Shown here piece by piece: positions 41,659 through 51,282 of a stretch of 59,768 nt of DNA. The number at the start of each line of letters is the position of its first letter. Position 1 is the first letter of the stretch. Position numbers and translations under genes: made by a program. This DNA is from Phycisphaerae bacterium. GTDB lineage: Bacteria; Planctomycetota; Phycisphaerae; UBA1845; Fen-1342. The stretch covers positions 1-59,768 of the forward strand of contig JANQNU010000089.1 in assembly GCA_028279405.1 (NCBI GenBank), written 5' to 3'. The notes beneath the pieces are model-generated. The model was not told the origin of the DNA and did no database searches. It was given only the letters and a program-made list of their open reading frames with translations.

Positions 41659-44600
41659 CTACTTCTTCGCGGCCAATGGCGCTAACGGCGGCATGCGTCC
41701 TTCCGCCGACGCGGCCAGCTTGCGTTCCAACCGGTCCGCGAGCGCCGCTTTCTCCTCCGCCACGCCGCGCGACGCCTCGTCACGCGCCAACGCCAGTGCC
41801 TGGTTCCACGCGCCCACCGCCGCGCTCGTCGCACCCCGGCGATACTCACTGTCACCGAGATGGTCGTATTGCACGCAGTCCTGCCCGTCCAACAACTGAA
41901 CCGCCCGGCGAAGATGGTGCGACGCTTCGTCAAAGTCGCCGCGCTTGTAGTACGCCCACGCCAGACTGTCGAGGTAGGCCGCGTTCAACGGCTCGGTAGC
42001 AACCGCCTCTCGGATCATTCGCAGCGCCCGGTCGAGATCGCCCAGCCCCTGATCAGCGAAAACGTACCCCAGGTCATTCTTGATCATCGCACTCTGCGGC
42101 CGAATCTGCAGCAGCTTCTCGCAGGCCGCGACGTATTCCTCATCGCGACCCGCGGCCTGGTGGATCAGACGCTGGTAGTCCAGACGCAGTGGGTCGTCGA
42201 GACGCCAGGTTCCGACGAAACCCAGTGCCTCGTCGTAACGACCGCCGACCACCAGCACGCGAACAAGCGTCTCACGCAACTGCTCGAGGTTGCCCACATT
42301 ACGACGTAGTGCGGCACGTACTACGGCAACCGCCTGCTCCACATCGCCCTCACCGGCCAACAACGGACCACGAAGCACCGCGTCCTCACCGACACTCAAC
42401 CGCGGCGTTGCATCGAGAAGCGCCAATCCGTCGGCGTACCGCTTCGCGCGATGACAACCTTCGAGAAGCACTGCGAGATACTGATTGCCGGCGCGCTGCT
42501 CGGTGTGCCACGCGATACCCTTCCCCAGAAGCTCGTCGAATGCGCGCGTCTCGAGACACAGGTGCAGGAACAACATCCGGGCCGTGATGTCTCCCGGTTG
42601 CCGGGCCAGCGCCGCGCGCGCAGCCGCAACGGCCTCATCGCTGCGACCGAGATGCACCAACGTCGAATAACGTGTCTGAAGAAACAAATCGCGCGTCTGC
42701 TCGTCCGCCCCATCGAGTGCCGCTAGAAGCCCCTCCCAGTCCTGGAAGATCCGATAGGTCTCGAACATCAACTGGTAGATCGCCGGCCTCAGCTCGAGCC
42801 CGGCAACGGTCTTCAGGTGCACCAGTACGCTGCGAGCTGCATCGGGCCGAAAAGCGTGCAAGTATGCCTGCTGCAAGCGCCGCTGCACGACGAGCCGATT
42901 CGGATAGCGCCGCCCCAGTGTTTCGAACGGCGCGACCGCATCGTCGAACCGTAACTCGCGGCTCGCGTGCTCTCCAAACAACCGCAACGATTCATCGTCG
43001 CGCGGTGCCACTTCCCGCAAGCGCGCAACCCATACTCCTACCTCGTCCCAACGCCCGGTTACAAGCAACGCGTCGATCAACCACTGGAGCGCGCGACCGT
43101 CACGCCGTGCGGTATTCACGTGCTCGATCAGATTCGCAATCGCCTCCGGCGCGCGCGGCGTCCGCGCAAACTGCATAACGTGCTCGATTCGGCCGAGATC
43201 TCGCCCCGGCAGATCGGTTTGCCGAACGCGCTCCATCACGCGTTGCGCGAGCTGGACGCGCGGGTTGTATCCGCCAAGCGCCAGCGCGACAATCCGCTCC
43301 GCAGCCACCGCGTCCAGCGGATCATGGCGGAATGCCTGGTCGTAGTAGTTCAGCGCCTCATCGGTGTGGTCGAGCCGCTCGTGCAAAGCCGCCTTCTGGT
43401 GGGCGACATACGCATCCGTGGGCGCTGCCCGTAACGCCGCCGCGGAGTCCCGAATGGCATCCGCATGATTATCCAACCCGTCGGACGCCAACGCCCGAAC
43501 GAACAAGGCCGTCGGGTCGTCGGCCGCGGCCTCCAACACCGTGTCGGCCTGGTTCCGGGCCTCCTCCCATCCGTAGCGCGCCAACGCCGAAATGCCCAGC
43601 GCGTGACGCATCGCAACCGATTCCGACCGCTCGAGCCCGAGACGAAACAGTGACTCGGCGCGCTCGACGCGTCCCCCAAGCAAAGCGGCCAACCCATGCG
43701 CCAACACGAGCGATGAAGAAGCGTCGTCAGGAACATTCGGCAACACGCCCACGTCTGCCGCCTGTACCGACACGCACCACGCGTGCAACGCGGACGGAAG
43801 CCGGAAAGCCGACCCGCGCGACGCGATCTGCCGTGACAACCACTCGACCGCCGCCGGCCCCTCACCCGCCCGGAGCATCGCCCGAAACCGACGAACAGCA
43901 AACCGGTCCGCGTGTTGCCGGTCATGAACGACTTCCCATACCCGCGCAGCAGCCGACCAGAACCCGAGCGATTCGCACCGCTGCGCCACATCGTGCAAAG
44001 CGAACCGCGCCGCCCCGTCCGGCGCAGCAGCCAATTCCGTGATCCAACCGTCAAGCTCATCCGCCCGCTGCAGCGCACGAACGAACGTCCGCAACAAAGG
44101 CGACGCCGTGCCCGGCGAATCGCCACGTGCTTCGATCCGCGCGCGACAGATCGACACCGCTTGTGCCGTGCGCCCCGCCTCCAGCAACCCGTCAACGTGC
44201 GTTCGCGCCAGTTGCAGGTCGTCCGGATGCTCGTCGGCTACCGACGCCAGCGCGGCGAGCGCCGCATCGATCCGGCCCAACTCACGCAACAATCGGTAGC
44301 GCAGCAGCGCTGCACCGTGCGGCGCCCCCGCCAGAATCGAAGCGACCGGCTCGACCAGCCGATGTTCCGGATTCGTCTGCCAGACCGCGCGGTCAAACCG
44401 CTCCAGCGCCTCGACCGCGGCAACGAGATACCCCTCGGCCGCCAGGCAGCTGCCCAATGCAAACCACGCCGCCGTCGCGGACGGATTGTTCGCCAGACTC
44501 TCGCCGGCTGCAGTCCGTAGGTGCGGAATGGCCTCGGCCCGGCGCCCCACCTCCACCAACAGCGCACCATACAAGTAATGCGCCTCCGGCACTCCCGACA

Positions 44601-44994
44601 ACGATCGAACCGCCTGTTCGGCGTACGGCAACGCCGACTCGAACGCGCCCTGCCGCTGATAACAACGCGCGAGCAGGTAGCGCAGCCGCGGCACCGGAAC
44701 GCCTCCCGCTTCGGTGATCGCACGATCGAGCCGGCTGATCGCGGCAGCGACGTTGCGCTCGAGATCGGCCGCGGCGCGGGCATACGTCTCGCGCGCGGCG
44801 GCACTGGGCGCCGCGGGATGGGATGTCGGCGACGAAAGCCCCTCAATGGCCGACAGCGGGCGGGTTCGACGCGCGCCCGCATCGGGCGTCGGTGGTGACT
44901 GCCACGCCATTGCCGATATGGAGAGAGCGAGCAGAGACGTGACCAACAACATGGGGACCGCAACGGCACGGTTTGCGAGTCGACGTGTCGTCAA
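41659..44994 (-). CDS. Giant exported TPR protein
   Basis: About 1110 residues. I favour a TTG at 44994, preceded by GGAG, which gives a basic n-region and a signal peptide (LLVTSLLALSISAMA); the ATG at 44952 is the alternative. From about residue 90 to the end the protein is made of tetratricopeptide repeats (for example YARAAADLERNVAAAISRLDRAI, QRQGAFESALPYAEQAVRSL, WAYYKRGDFDEASHHLRRAVQLL). TPR solenoids bind other proteins; a periplasmic scaffold is likely. It is positioned in the infB-rbfA operon, between the H1-tailed protein and KdsD, but a direct link with translation is not obvious. Confidence 0.83.
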   Translation of the reverse strand: MTTRRLANRAVAVPMLLVTSLLALSISAMAWQSPPTPDAGARRTRPLSAIEGLSSPTSHPAAPSAAARETYARAAADLERNVAAAISRLDRAITEAGGVPVPRLRYLLARCYQRQGAFESALPYAEQAVRSLSGVPEAHYLYGALLVEVGRRAEAIPHLRTAAGESLANNPSATAAWFALGSCLAAEGYLVAAVEALERFDRAVWQTNPEHRLVEPVASILAGAPHGAALLRYRLLRELGRIDAALAALASVADEHPDDLQLARTHVDGLLEAGRTAQAVSICRARIEARGDSPGTASPLLRTFVRALQRADELDGWITELAAAPDGAARFALHDVAQRCESLGFWSAAARVWEVVHDRQHADRFAVRRFRAMLRAGEGPAAVEWLSRQIASRGSAFRLPSALHAWCVSVQAADVGVLPNVPDDASSSLVLAHGLAALLGGRVERAESLFRLGLERSESVAMRHALGISALARYGWEEARNQADTVLEAAADDPTALFVRALASDGLDNHADAIRDSAAALRAAPTDAYVAHQKAALHERLDHTDEALNYYDQAFRHDPLDAVAAERIVALALGGYNPRVQLAQRVMERVRQTDLPGRDLGRIEHVMQFARTPRAPEAIANLIEHVNTARRDGRALQWLIDALLVTGRWDEVGVWVARLREVAPRDDESLRLFGEHASRELRFDDAVAPFETLGRRYPNRLVVQRRLQQAYLHAFRPDAARSVLVHLKTVAGLELRPAIYQLMFETYRIFQDWEGLLAALDGADEQTRDLFLQTRYSTLVHLGRSDEAVAAARAALARQPGDITARMLFLHLCLETRAFDELLGKGIAWHTEQRAGNQYLAVLLEGCHRAKRYADGLALLDATPRLSVGEDAVLRGPLLAGEGDVEQAVAVVRAALRRNVGNLEQLRETLVRVLVVGGRYDEALGFVGTWRLDDPLRLDYQRLIHQAAGRDEEYVAACEKLLQIRPQSAMIKNDLGYVFADQGLGDLDRALRMIREAVATEPLNAAYLDSLAWAYYKRGDFDEASHHLRRAVQLLDGQDCVQYDHLGDSEYRRGATSAAVGAWNQALALARDEASRGVAEEKAALADRLERKLAASAEGRMPPLAPLAAKK

Positions 44995-45019
44995 CCGATG
45001 ATCTCCGGGCAAAACCGCC

Positions 45020-46027
45020 CTACGCAGAGCGGCTGCGAGTCTTGCGCGACGTCTTGCGCGCCGTCTTCTTGGCGGTCGACTTCTTCCGCGCAGTCGAAGA
45101 AGCCTTCTTGGTCGTCGTCTTTTTGGTGGTCCGGGGGCGACCGGCCGATTTGGCGGCCGTCGTGGGCGGATTCGACGTTCGTTTGGCGGCACCGGTCGAC
45201 TTGGAGCGCTTGCGGCGCGTCGTCGCGGACGCATCGACCGGGTCGGCCGGCTCGATCTCAACCCGCTGGATCGGCTCGTGAACGACCTCCGTCTGCACCG
45301 CAGGAGAGGCCTGAACCATGCTGGTGACGCCGCCGCCGGCAACCTCCTGCAACATGTGCGACGTTGTCCGATCCGGGTCGGCACTCTCGATCCGCGGCGT
45401 GTCGCCTTTGCGAACCGCCGCCGAAAACTCGGACCAGGCCTCCTTCTTGAGCAACGAAACGAACTCCAATGCGTCCGCCTGACTCACCTGGCGCTCCAGG
45501 AAGCCCTGCGCCTCATCGAGTTCGCAACGGTCGTCCACGATCTCGTTCGAACGGGCGTAGGCCCACATCGCTTCGTCCAACGGAATGCCATGCTGCTCCA
45601 AACCCAACAAACGGATTCGCGCTCGAGTGTACGCGTCGATTCCGTCCACCTGGTCCAGATAGACCTTCGCATCCTTCTTCGACGCCTGCTTCAGATGGTC
45701 GAGCGAGACCACATGCTCGCGCGCGAAGATCATGTTCAACGCCCGACTCACATCCTCACACTTGCGCCGAACCTGCGGTAGCTCACCCAGCTCTTCCGCC
45801 AACTCAAGCGGCGGAATCACGCGCAACTCGTTGTAATCGACCACCATCGCCCGCATCCGATCAAGCACCTCGCGCGCCTTCGACTCCGGCATGTTGCGCG
45901 AGAACACACCAAGGATCAGCTGCGATATCGGGTCGGAAAGCGGAAGCGGGGATGCCTTCCCGTGCTGCGAGCGCAACTTGCTGAACAACTTCTTCAGCCG
46001 TTTGGCGGCCTGGGTGGCACCCCTCAT
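45020..46027 (-). CDS. Endonuclease III-like HhH protein with histone H1-like tail
   Basis: 335 residues, start overlapping the rbfA stop by ATGA. Residues about 25-210 follow the HhH-GPD (endonuclease III) order: DPISQLILGVFSRNMPESKAREVLDRM, a helix-hairpin-helix-like VDGIDAYTRARIRLLG, and PLDEAMWAYARSNEIVDD. The catalytic Lys position (LPGVGRKTA in Nth) is Tyr here and the 4Fe-4S cysteines are absent; an aspartate near IPLDE may match the Nth Asp. Residues about 275-335 are Lys/Arg/Ala/Thr-rich with KKTTTKKAS and RKKSTAKKTARKTSRKTR, like bacterial histone H1-like tails. A DNA- or RNA-binding, probably non-catalytic, protein is inferred. The fold assignment is from pattern only. Confidence 0.7.
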   Translation of the reverse strand: MRGATQAAKRLKKLFSKLRSQHGKASPLPLSDPISQLILGVFSRNMPESKAREVLDRMRAMVVDYNELRVIPPLELAEELGELPQVRRKCEDVSRALNMIFAREHVVSLDHLKQASKKDAKVYLDQVDGIDAYTRARIRLLGLEQHGIPLDEAMWAYARSNEIVDDRCELDEAQGFLERQVSQADALEFVSLLKKEAWSEFSAAVRKGDTPRIESADPDRTTSHMLQEVAGGGVTSMVQASPAVQTEVVHEPIQRVEIEPADPVDASATTRRKRSKSTGAAKRTSNPPTTAAKSAGRPRTTKKTTTKKASSTARKKSTAKKTARKTSRKTRSRSA

Positions 46028-46425
46028 TGATCAATTCCTTTCTCATCCTCGGGAGCGGTCGTCCCATCCGTGGGCGGCGCGTGCTCCTCCATCGTTTTCT
46101 CGATCAGCCGAACCGTCTCGAAAGTCCGCTGAATCGTCTCGTCCAACACGAAATCCAGCTGGGGAAGCGTCCGCGTCTGGAGGTTTGGGCCCAACAGCCG
46201 ACGCAGCCGCCCCGCCGCACGACGCAACGCGTGCAGGCAAAGCTGCTGACGCGCGGGCGGCGCAAAGATGCTGACGTGGATGCGGGCGTGTGCGAGATCC
46301 TGAGAAACATCGACGCGCGTGATCGACGTGAGCGGCTCGATCCGCGGGTCGTTGAGCTGCGTCTGGATCGCTTCCGCGATCACCTCGCGAATCAGACTCC
46401 CGACTCGTTCCGTTCTGCGCGACAC
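46024..46425 (-). CDS. rbfA: Ribosome-binding factor A
   Basis: A 133-residue KH-fold protein. TERVGSLIREVIAEAIQTQLNDPRI and the helix RRAAGRLRRLLG, with the strand LPQLDFVLDETIQRT, are family hallmarks. RbfA assists maturation of the 16S rRNA 5' region in the 30S subunit. The C-terminal 25 acidic/polar residues are extra. It follows the ylxP-like gene after 24 bp and overlaps the HhH gene, as part of the infB operon. Confidence 0.92.
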   Translation of the reverse strand: MSRRTERVGSLIREVIAEAIQTQLNDPRIEPLTSITRVDVSQDLAHARIHVSIFAPPARQQLCLHALRRAAGRLRRLLGPNLQTRTLPQLDFVLDETIQRTFETVRLIEKTMEEHAPPTDGTTAPEDEKGIDQ

Positions 46426-46449
46426 GCTCGATTACCACCTGCCGGTCAA

Positions 46450-46731
46450 TTACAAAAACTCAATATCATAATCCAATAGCGATGCGGTCGGGTGCCGGCG
46501 CACCTCGTCGACAATCCGACTCAAGGCACTCTCGACAAAGCGCGCGTCGTTGGAAACCATCGCAATCCCCAGCGTCGCAGCCTGATGACGGTCCAGGTCG
46601 TCCACCTCCGCGACCGAAATGTTGTGGCGATTCGACAACCGGTCCCGAATGCTCCGGACAACCCGACGCTTATCCTTCAACGACAGCGCCTCAAAGATCG
46701 CAAACCGCACACGCAATACACCGATCACCAT
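46450..46731 (-). CDS. YlxP/DUF503 family protein
   Basis: A 93-residue protein starting MVIGVLRVRFAIFEALSLKDKRRVVRSIRDRL, the conserved DUF503 N-terminus, with HNISVAEVDDLDRHQAATLG and the terminal VDEVRRHP. YlxP is regularly found between infB and rbfA, as here, and is thought to work in ribosome assembly or RNA handling; its biochemical role is not established. Spacing of 36 bp to infB. Confidence 0.9.
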   Translation of the reverse strand: MVIGVLRVRFAIFEALSLKDKRRVVRSIRDRLSNRHNISVAEVDDLDRHQAATLGIAMVSNDARFVESALSRIVDEVRRHPTASLLDYDIEFL

Positions 46732-46767
46732 GGGCCGGGCCGTCGGATATCCGAATCGGCGAGGGGG

Positions 46768-49575
46768 CTATAGTTCCTGGGCGACTTCGACGACCTCGAA
46801 CGTCTCGATAACGTCCCCTGGCTTGATGTCGTCGTAGCCCTTTAGCTTGATGCCACATTCCAATCCAGCACGCACCTCCCGAGCATCGTCCTTGAAGCGC
46901 TTCAACGAATCGAGCTCGGCACGTTCCACGATCAGCCGGCCGTCGCGAACCAGACGTCCCCGATGATTGCGACCAACCACCCCGTTCGTTACATAGCAAC
47001 CGGCAATCGTGCCGATTCGGGAGACGTTGAACACCTGTCGGACCTCGGCCGATCCGCGTACCTCAATCTGCTCCATCGGCGCCAATAGACCCGCCAGCGC
47101 CTTGTACATATCCTCGATGATCTCGTAAATCACACGGTAGGTGCGAATCTCCACACCCAGCCGCTCGGCATGCCGCCGCGCCCGATCATCCGGCACCACA
47201 TGAAAACCGATCACGATCGCACTCGACACCTGCGCCAGATCGATGTCCGCCTCCGTGATCGCCCCCACTCCAGACAACTTGATCACAAGCTTGGCCTTGT
47301 CCGTCGGGAACTTGCCGAGCTCCTGCTTGAGCGCATCCACCGAACCCTGAACATCGCCACGAACAATCACGTTCAGCGTCGGAACTTCACCACGCTCCGC
47401 CGCACCACGCAACAGATCCTCGAGCGTCGCCTTCGGCGACTGGACCGCCTGCATCTCCTCCTGCCGACGCGCCAGCTTCGTCTCCGCCGCCACTTCCTTG
47501 GCGCGGGCCAACGGAATCCCGGCATACAACGCGTCACCCGCCGACGGCAACCCATCCAGGCCGGAAACCGCCACCGGCGTCCCCGGCCCCGCCGAGTCCA
47601 CCCGCCGACCCTTGTCGTCGCGCATCAGCCGAACGCGGCCCGCACCCGGCCCACAGACGACCGTCTGCCCCACCTTCAACGTACCCTCACGCACGAGCAC
47701 CTGGGCGACCACACCCTGACCCTCGCGCATCTGTGACTCGATCACCGTGCCGTGCGCCGGAACGGTCGGATCCGCCCGCAACTCCATCAACTCGCTGAGG
47801 TCGCTCAGGTGCGCGATCAACTCCTGGATACCCTCGCCACTCGTGGCGCTGGTCTTGATCACGTCCGTCTTGCCGCCCCACTCGGAAGGCGTCAGCTCGT
47901 GCTCCGCTAGCTGACCATAGACCTTGTTGATGTCGACACCCGGCAGGTCGATCTTGTTCAACGCCACCACGATCTCGACACCCGCCGCCTTCGCGTGGTT
48001 CATCGCTTCGACCGTCTGTGGCATCACTCCGTCATCCGCCGCCACCACCAACACGACCACGTCCGTCATGTTGGCACCGCGCGCCCGCATCGCCGTAAAC
48101 GCCTCATGGCCCGGCGTATCGAGGAAGGTCACATGCCAATCGCCGCGGTCGATGCGATAGGCGCCGATATGCTGCGTAATGCCGCCCGCTTCTCCGGCGG
48201 CAACGTCCGCCTTGCGAATCGCGTCAAGCAGTGACGTCTTGCCATGGTCGACATGACCCAGCATCGCGACAATCGGCGGACGCAACTCAAGGCCGGTCCG
48301 ATCTCGCTCTTCGAAATCGCCAGCCAGCTTCTCCAACTCCGTCTTCGCTTGTCGAATCTTGATCTGAACGCCCAGCTCCATCGAAACCAGCCCCGCCGTC
48401 TCGGCATCCATCGACTCGGTGATCGTCCACGCGCGCCCCGTCTGCTCCATCAGACGCTTGAATACCTGGTTAAAGGGAACGCCCACCGCGGCACAATAGG
48501 ACTTCACCGAAAACGGTGCTTCCAACTCGATATCCGACTTCCGCGGCGCCGAAACCGTCGAGGTCACCGCTCGCCGACGACGCTCCGCCGCCCGCCGCTC
48601 GCGCAACCCCTGACCCGTCGCACTCGCGAGACGCTCCTTGCGCTCCAACAAATCCTGATCGCGCCATTCGCGCTCGCGCGAGTCGACGTCCGCGATCGTG
48701 CCCTGCTGACGACGCTGCCGAGCGTTCCGCTGCTCCTCGCGCTCCTCGTCCTTGCCCTTGACCCGCTTGCGCGGCCCTCGACTGAGCGGCGACGGCATCT
48801 CCACCTGAGCCGCATCGCGCGAGGCAGCCGCCGGGCGGGCACGCGGCCGCGGCGGCGCAACCGGATCCGGAGCCTCGATCCGCACAACCCGCGGACCCGA
48901 AAGCTCTGCAGGCTTCGGAACCAACTGCGGCCCAACCGGCGTTACCGGCTTCGTCGGTGTCGGTGGCACGTTCGGCATCCCGACCGGTACCACCCGCTTC
49001 TCTTCCGGCGACTCCGGCTGCGCCGTCTCCGTCGGTGGTTCCTCAGAAACCTCCGGCGGAAGCTGCTCCTCATCGTCAACCGCATCGTCCGCAACGACCG
49101 GGACCGGTTCCGGTTCCGCTACCGGTGGGGCCTCCGGCGCCTCGGCAACCGGCTCCAGTTCCGGCGTCGCCTCCGGCTCGGACACCACCTCCGGCAGCGC
49201 CGCCACCACCGGCGCCGGTTCTTCCACCTCAGGCAGCTCCGGTACCGCCTCGATCGGAGGCTCCAGGCTCGCTGGCTCAGGCTCCGCTACCGATACCGCA
49301 GCTTCCGGTTGTTGCAGGGATTCAGAAGAAATGTCACTTGGCTCTTCGGCCGGCTTGCGAACAACCTTCTGGAGGTCGACCCGCTCCGCGACTTCAATCG
49401 TCGTTACGTCGTCACCCGCACTGAACCATTCCCGAATCGACTCCGCCAGGCCCAGCGAAATCGCCGTCATGTGATTCTTGACGTCCACACCCTCCGCGCG
49501 ACACTTGGCGATGACGTCCTTGCTGGCGACGCCCAGTTCTTTTGCGAGCGTGTGTACTCGTAGAGTCTTGGCCAC
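46768..49575 (-). CDS. infB: Translation initiation factor IF-2
   Basis: A 935-residue GTPase that places initiator tRNA on the 30S subunit. An N-terminal IF2_N helix region ([21 protein letters not shown]) is followed by about 250 residues of Pro/Glu/Val-rich low-complexity sequence ([23 protein letters not shown] in part), a second IF2_N region, and the G domain with GHVDHGKTS (G1), DTPGHEAF (G3) and ALNKIDLPG (G4). The C-terminal domains are complete to [10 protein letters not shown]. The long disordered N-terminal segment is larger than in E. coli IF-2 and is probably a planctomycete trait. NusA is not directly upstream. Confidence 0.96.
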   Translation of the reverse strand: MAKTLRVHTLAKELGVASKDVIAKCRAEGVDVKNHMTAISLGLAESIREWFSAGDDVTTIEVAERVDLQKVVRKPAEEPSDISSESLQQPEAAVSVAEPEPASLEPPIEAVPELPEVEEPAPVVAALPEVVSEPEATPELEPVAEAPEAPPVAEPEPVPVVADDAVDDEEQLPPEVSEEPPTETAQPESPEEKRVVPVGMPNVPPTPTKPVTPVGPQLVPKPAELSGPRVVRIEAPDPVAPPRPRARPAAASRDAAQVEMPSPLSRGPRKRVKGKDEEREEQRNARQRRQQGTIADVDSREREWRDQDLLERKERLASATGQGLRERRAAERRRRAVTSTVSAPRKSDIELEAPFSVKSYCAAVGVPFNQVFKRLMEQTGRAWTITESMDAETAGLVSMELGVQIKIRQAKTELEKLAGDFEERDRTGLELRPPIVAMLGHVDHGKTSLLDAIRKADVAAGEAGGITQHIGAYRIDRGDWHVTFLDTPGHEAFTAMRARGANMTDVVVLVVAADDGVMPQTVEAMNHAKAAGVEIVVALNKIDLPGVDINKVYGQLAEHELTPSEWGGKTDVIKTSATSGEGIQELIAHLSDLSELMELRADPTVPAHGTVIESQMREGQGVVAQVLVREGTLKVGQTVVCGPGAGRVRLMRDDKGRRVDSAGPGTPVAVSGLDGLPSAGDALYAGIPLARAKEVAAETKLARRQEEMQAVQSPKATLEDLLRGAAERGEVPTLNVIVRGDVQGSVDALKQELGKFPTDKAKLVIKLSGVGAITEADIDLAQVSSAIVIGFHVVPDDRARRHAERLGVEIRTYRVIYEIIEDMYKALAGLLAPMEQIEVRGSAEVRQVFNVSRIGTIAGCYVTNGVVGRNHRGRLVRDGRLIVERAELDSLKRFKDDAREVRAGLECGIKLKGYDDIKPGDVIETFEVVEVAQEL

Positions 49576-49965
49576 AAACTGCTCCGTACCGCTTGTCTTG
49601 TGCCGCCGCCATCATCGGCTTAGCCGTCTGCCCGATTCGCCATGATGATCGTCTCCCAGATCACGGCACGTAAAGACAGTTGATCCGCACGACCCCAACA
49701 AGATCGAACGAACCCGGGAATATACCATCGCGCCGACCGATATGCCAGCGATCTTCAATCATAAACCCCTGGGCCGCCGTGTCCACCCCTCCGTCGGCAC
49801 AGCCGCGATCTCACGCCGACAAGGGGGCATCGGCCATGGATCGGGACTAGGGAATGCGCCCGCGGTTTTCCGGCCCAGTCGATTCGAGTACGATCGCACC
49901 GGCCGATCCCGCGCCCCGAGCGCCGGCGCGCACGGGACGCTCGCTCGCAGGAATGGAGGTTCCTT
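49576..49965. other. Divergent intergenic region, no gene recognised
   Basis: About 390 bp between infB and the amidohydrolase pair. A TATATT (minus strand, near 49723) could be a -10 for infB but has no good -35. The infB leader here might hold a regulatory RNA, but no conserved structure was recognised. No tRNA. Confidence 0.4.
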
Positions 49966-51282
49966 TTGTTTCCACATCGTCTTGGGTTGGGCCTGGTGGC
50001 CGTTGCGCTGGGCGCCAGCCCGCTCGCCGCACAAACAACCCCGATTGCCTACGAGAAAGTACGTCTGATCCCGATCGTCGGCGACGAGATCGAGGACGGC
50101 GTGTTCGTCATTCAGGACGGCAAGATTACTGCCGTCGGTCCCCGCGGCAACACCGATGTCCCCGCGAACGCCGAGCGGATCGACGCCGGCGGCAAGGTCA
50201 TCATGCCCGGTCTGATTTGCACGCACAGCCATATCGGCGGCATCGGCGGCGCTGACGGCTCGAAACCGATACAGCCCGAGATTCGGATCTATGACTCGCT
50301 GAATGTCCGCGACCCGGGGTTCATTCGGGCGCGGGCCGGCGGCCTGACCACGCTCAACATCATGCCCGGTTCCGGACACCTGCTCAGTGGGCAGACGGTC
50401 TACGTCAAGCTCCGGAAGGCCGAGAAGATCGACGACATGATGATGTACGACGCGGACGGCAAGCCGCTCGGCGGGATCAAAATGGCCAACGGCACCAACT
50501 CGCAGAAAAAACCGCCGTTCCCGGGAACGCGCGGGAAGTCTGCTGCGTTGGTTCGCGAGAAGTACATCAAAGCCCGCGAATACCGTGAAAAGCTGCGAAA
50601 AGCCGCGAACGACCCGGACAAAATGCCAGCCCGCGACCTCGGGCTCGAGGCGCTCGTCGAGGTGCTCGACGGCAAGCGGGTCGTGCACCACCACACGCAC
50701 CGTCACGACGACATCATGACGGTCCTCCGGCTCGCAAAGGAGTTCAAATTCCGAGTCGTACTCCACCACATCAGCGAAGGGTGGATGGTCGCGGACGAGA
50801 TCGCCGCCGCTGGCGCCCCGTGCTCGATCATCCTGGTCGATAGCCCCGGCGGAAAGCTCGAAGCCTCCCGACTCTCGTTCGAGACCGGCGCGATCCTCGA
50901 ACGGGCCGGTGCCAAGGTCGCCTTCCACACTGACGACTGGATCACCGACTCGCGCCTCTTTTTCCGGAGCGCCGCGTTGGGCATGCGGGCGGGAATGTCG
51001 CGAGCCGGGGCCTTGCGTGCGTTGACACTGGCGGGCGCCGAGATGCTTGATCTCCAGGATCGCATCGGGTCGCTCGAGATCGGCAAGGACGCCGACTACA
51101 TCATCCTCGACGGCGACCCGTTCAGCGTCTACACGAAAGTGCTCGAGACATACATCGAGGGAAAGAAGGTCTTCGACCGTACGGACCCCAACGATCGGCT
51201 GATCGCCGTCGGTGGGCTCGGGGCGGGCGTGGAACAGCGCAGCTATCTCTGCTGCCAGGATGACGGGGAGCACGCCGAATGA
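49966..51282 (+). CDS. Exported metal-dependent amidohydrolase
   Basis: TTG start at 49966, 6 nt after GGAGG. A signal peptide (LGLVAVALGASPLAAQ) precedes a 410-residue amidohydrolase of the imidazolonepropionase-like group. The metal site is complete: HxH in CTHSHIG, HHHTHRHDD (about 245), LHHISEGW and the terminal Asp in FHTDDW. DADYIILDGDPF is the typical C-terminal beta-sandwich block. It should cleave a C-N bond in a small cyclic or peptide substrate in the periplasm; the substrate cannot be named. It is coupled to its paralogue by an ATGA overlap. Confidence 0.88.
   Translation: MFPHRLGLGLVAVALGASPLAAQTTPIAYEKVRLIPIVGDEIEDGVFVIQDGKITAVGPRGNTDVPANAERIDAGGKVIMPGLICTHSHIGGIGGADGSKPIQPEIRIYDSLNVRDPGFIRARAGGLTTLNIMPGSGHLLSGQTVYVKLRKAEKIDDMMMYDADGKPLGGIKMANGTNSQKKPPFPGTRGKSAALVREKYIKAREYREKLRKAANDPDKMPARDLGLEALVEVLDGKRVVHHHTHRHDDIMTVLRLAKEFKFRVVLHHISEGWMVADEIAAAGAPCSIILVDSPGGKLEASRLSFETGAILERAGAKVAFHTDDWITDSRLFFRSAALGMRAGMSRAGALRALTLAGAEMLDLQDRIGSLEIGKDADYIILDGDPFSVYTKVLETYIEGKKVFDRTDPNDRLIAVGGLGAGVEQRSYLCCQDDGEHAE

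Noticed and set aside
48244-49563. Long plus-strand frame opposite infB
   Set aside because: Extremely Arg/Leu-rich composition mirrors the Pro/Glu-rich IF-2 linker on the other strand; no ribosome binding site or recognisable domain.
49576-49965. Possible tRNA or riboswitch upstream of infB
   Set aside because: No cloverleaf or recognisable conserved riboswitch core was found by eye.
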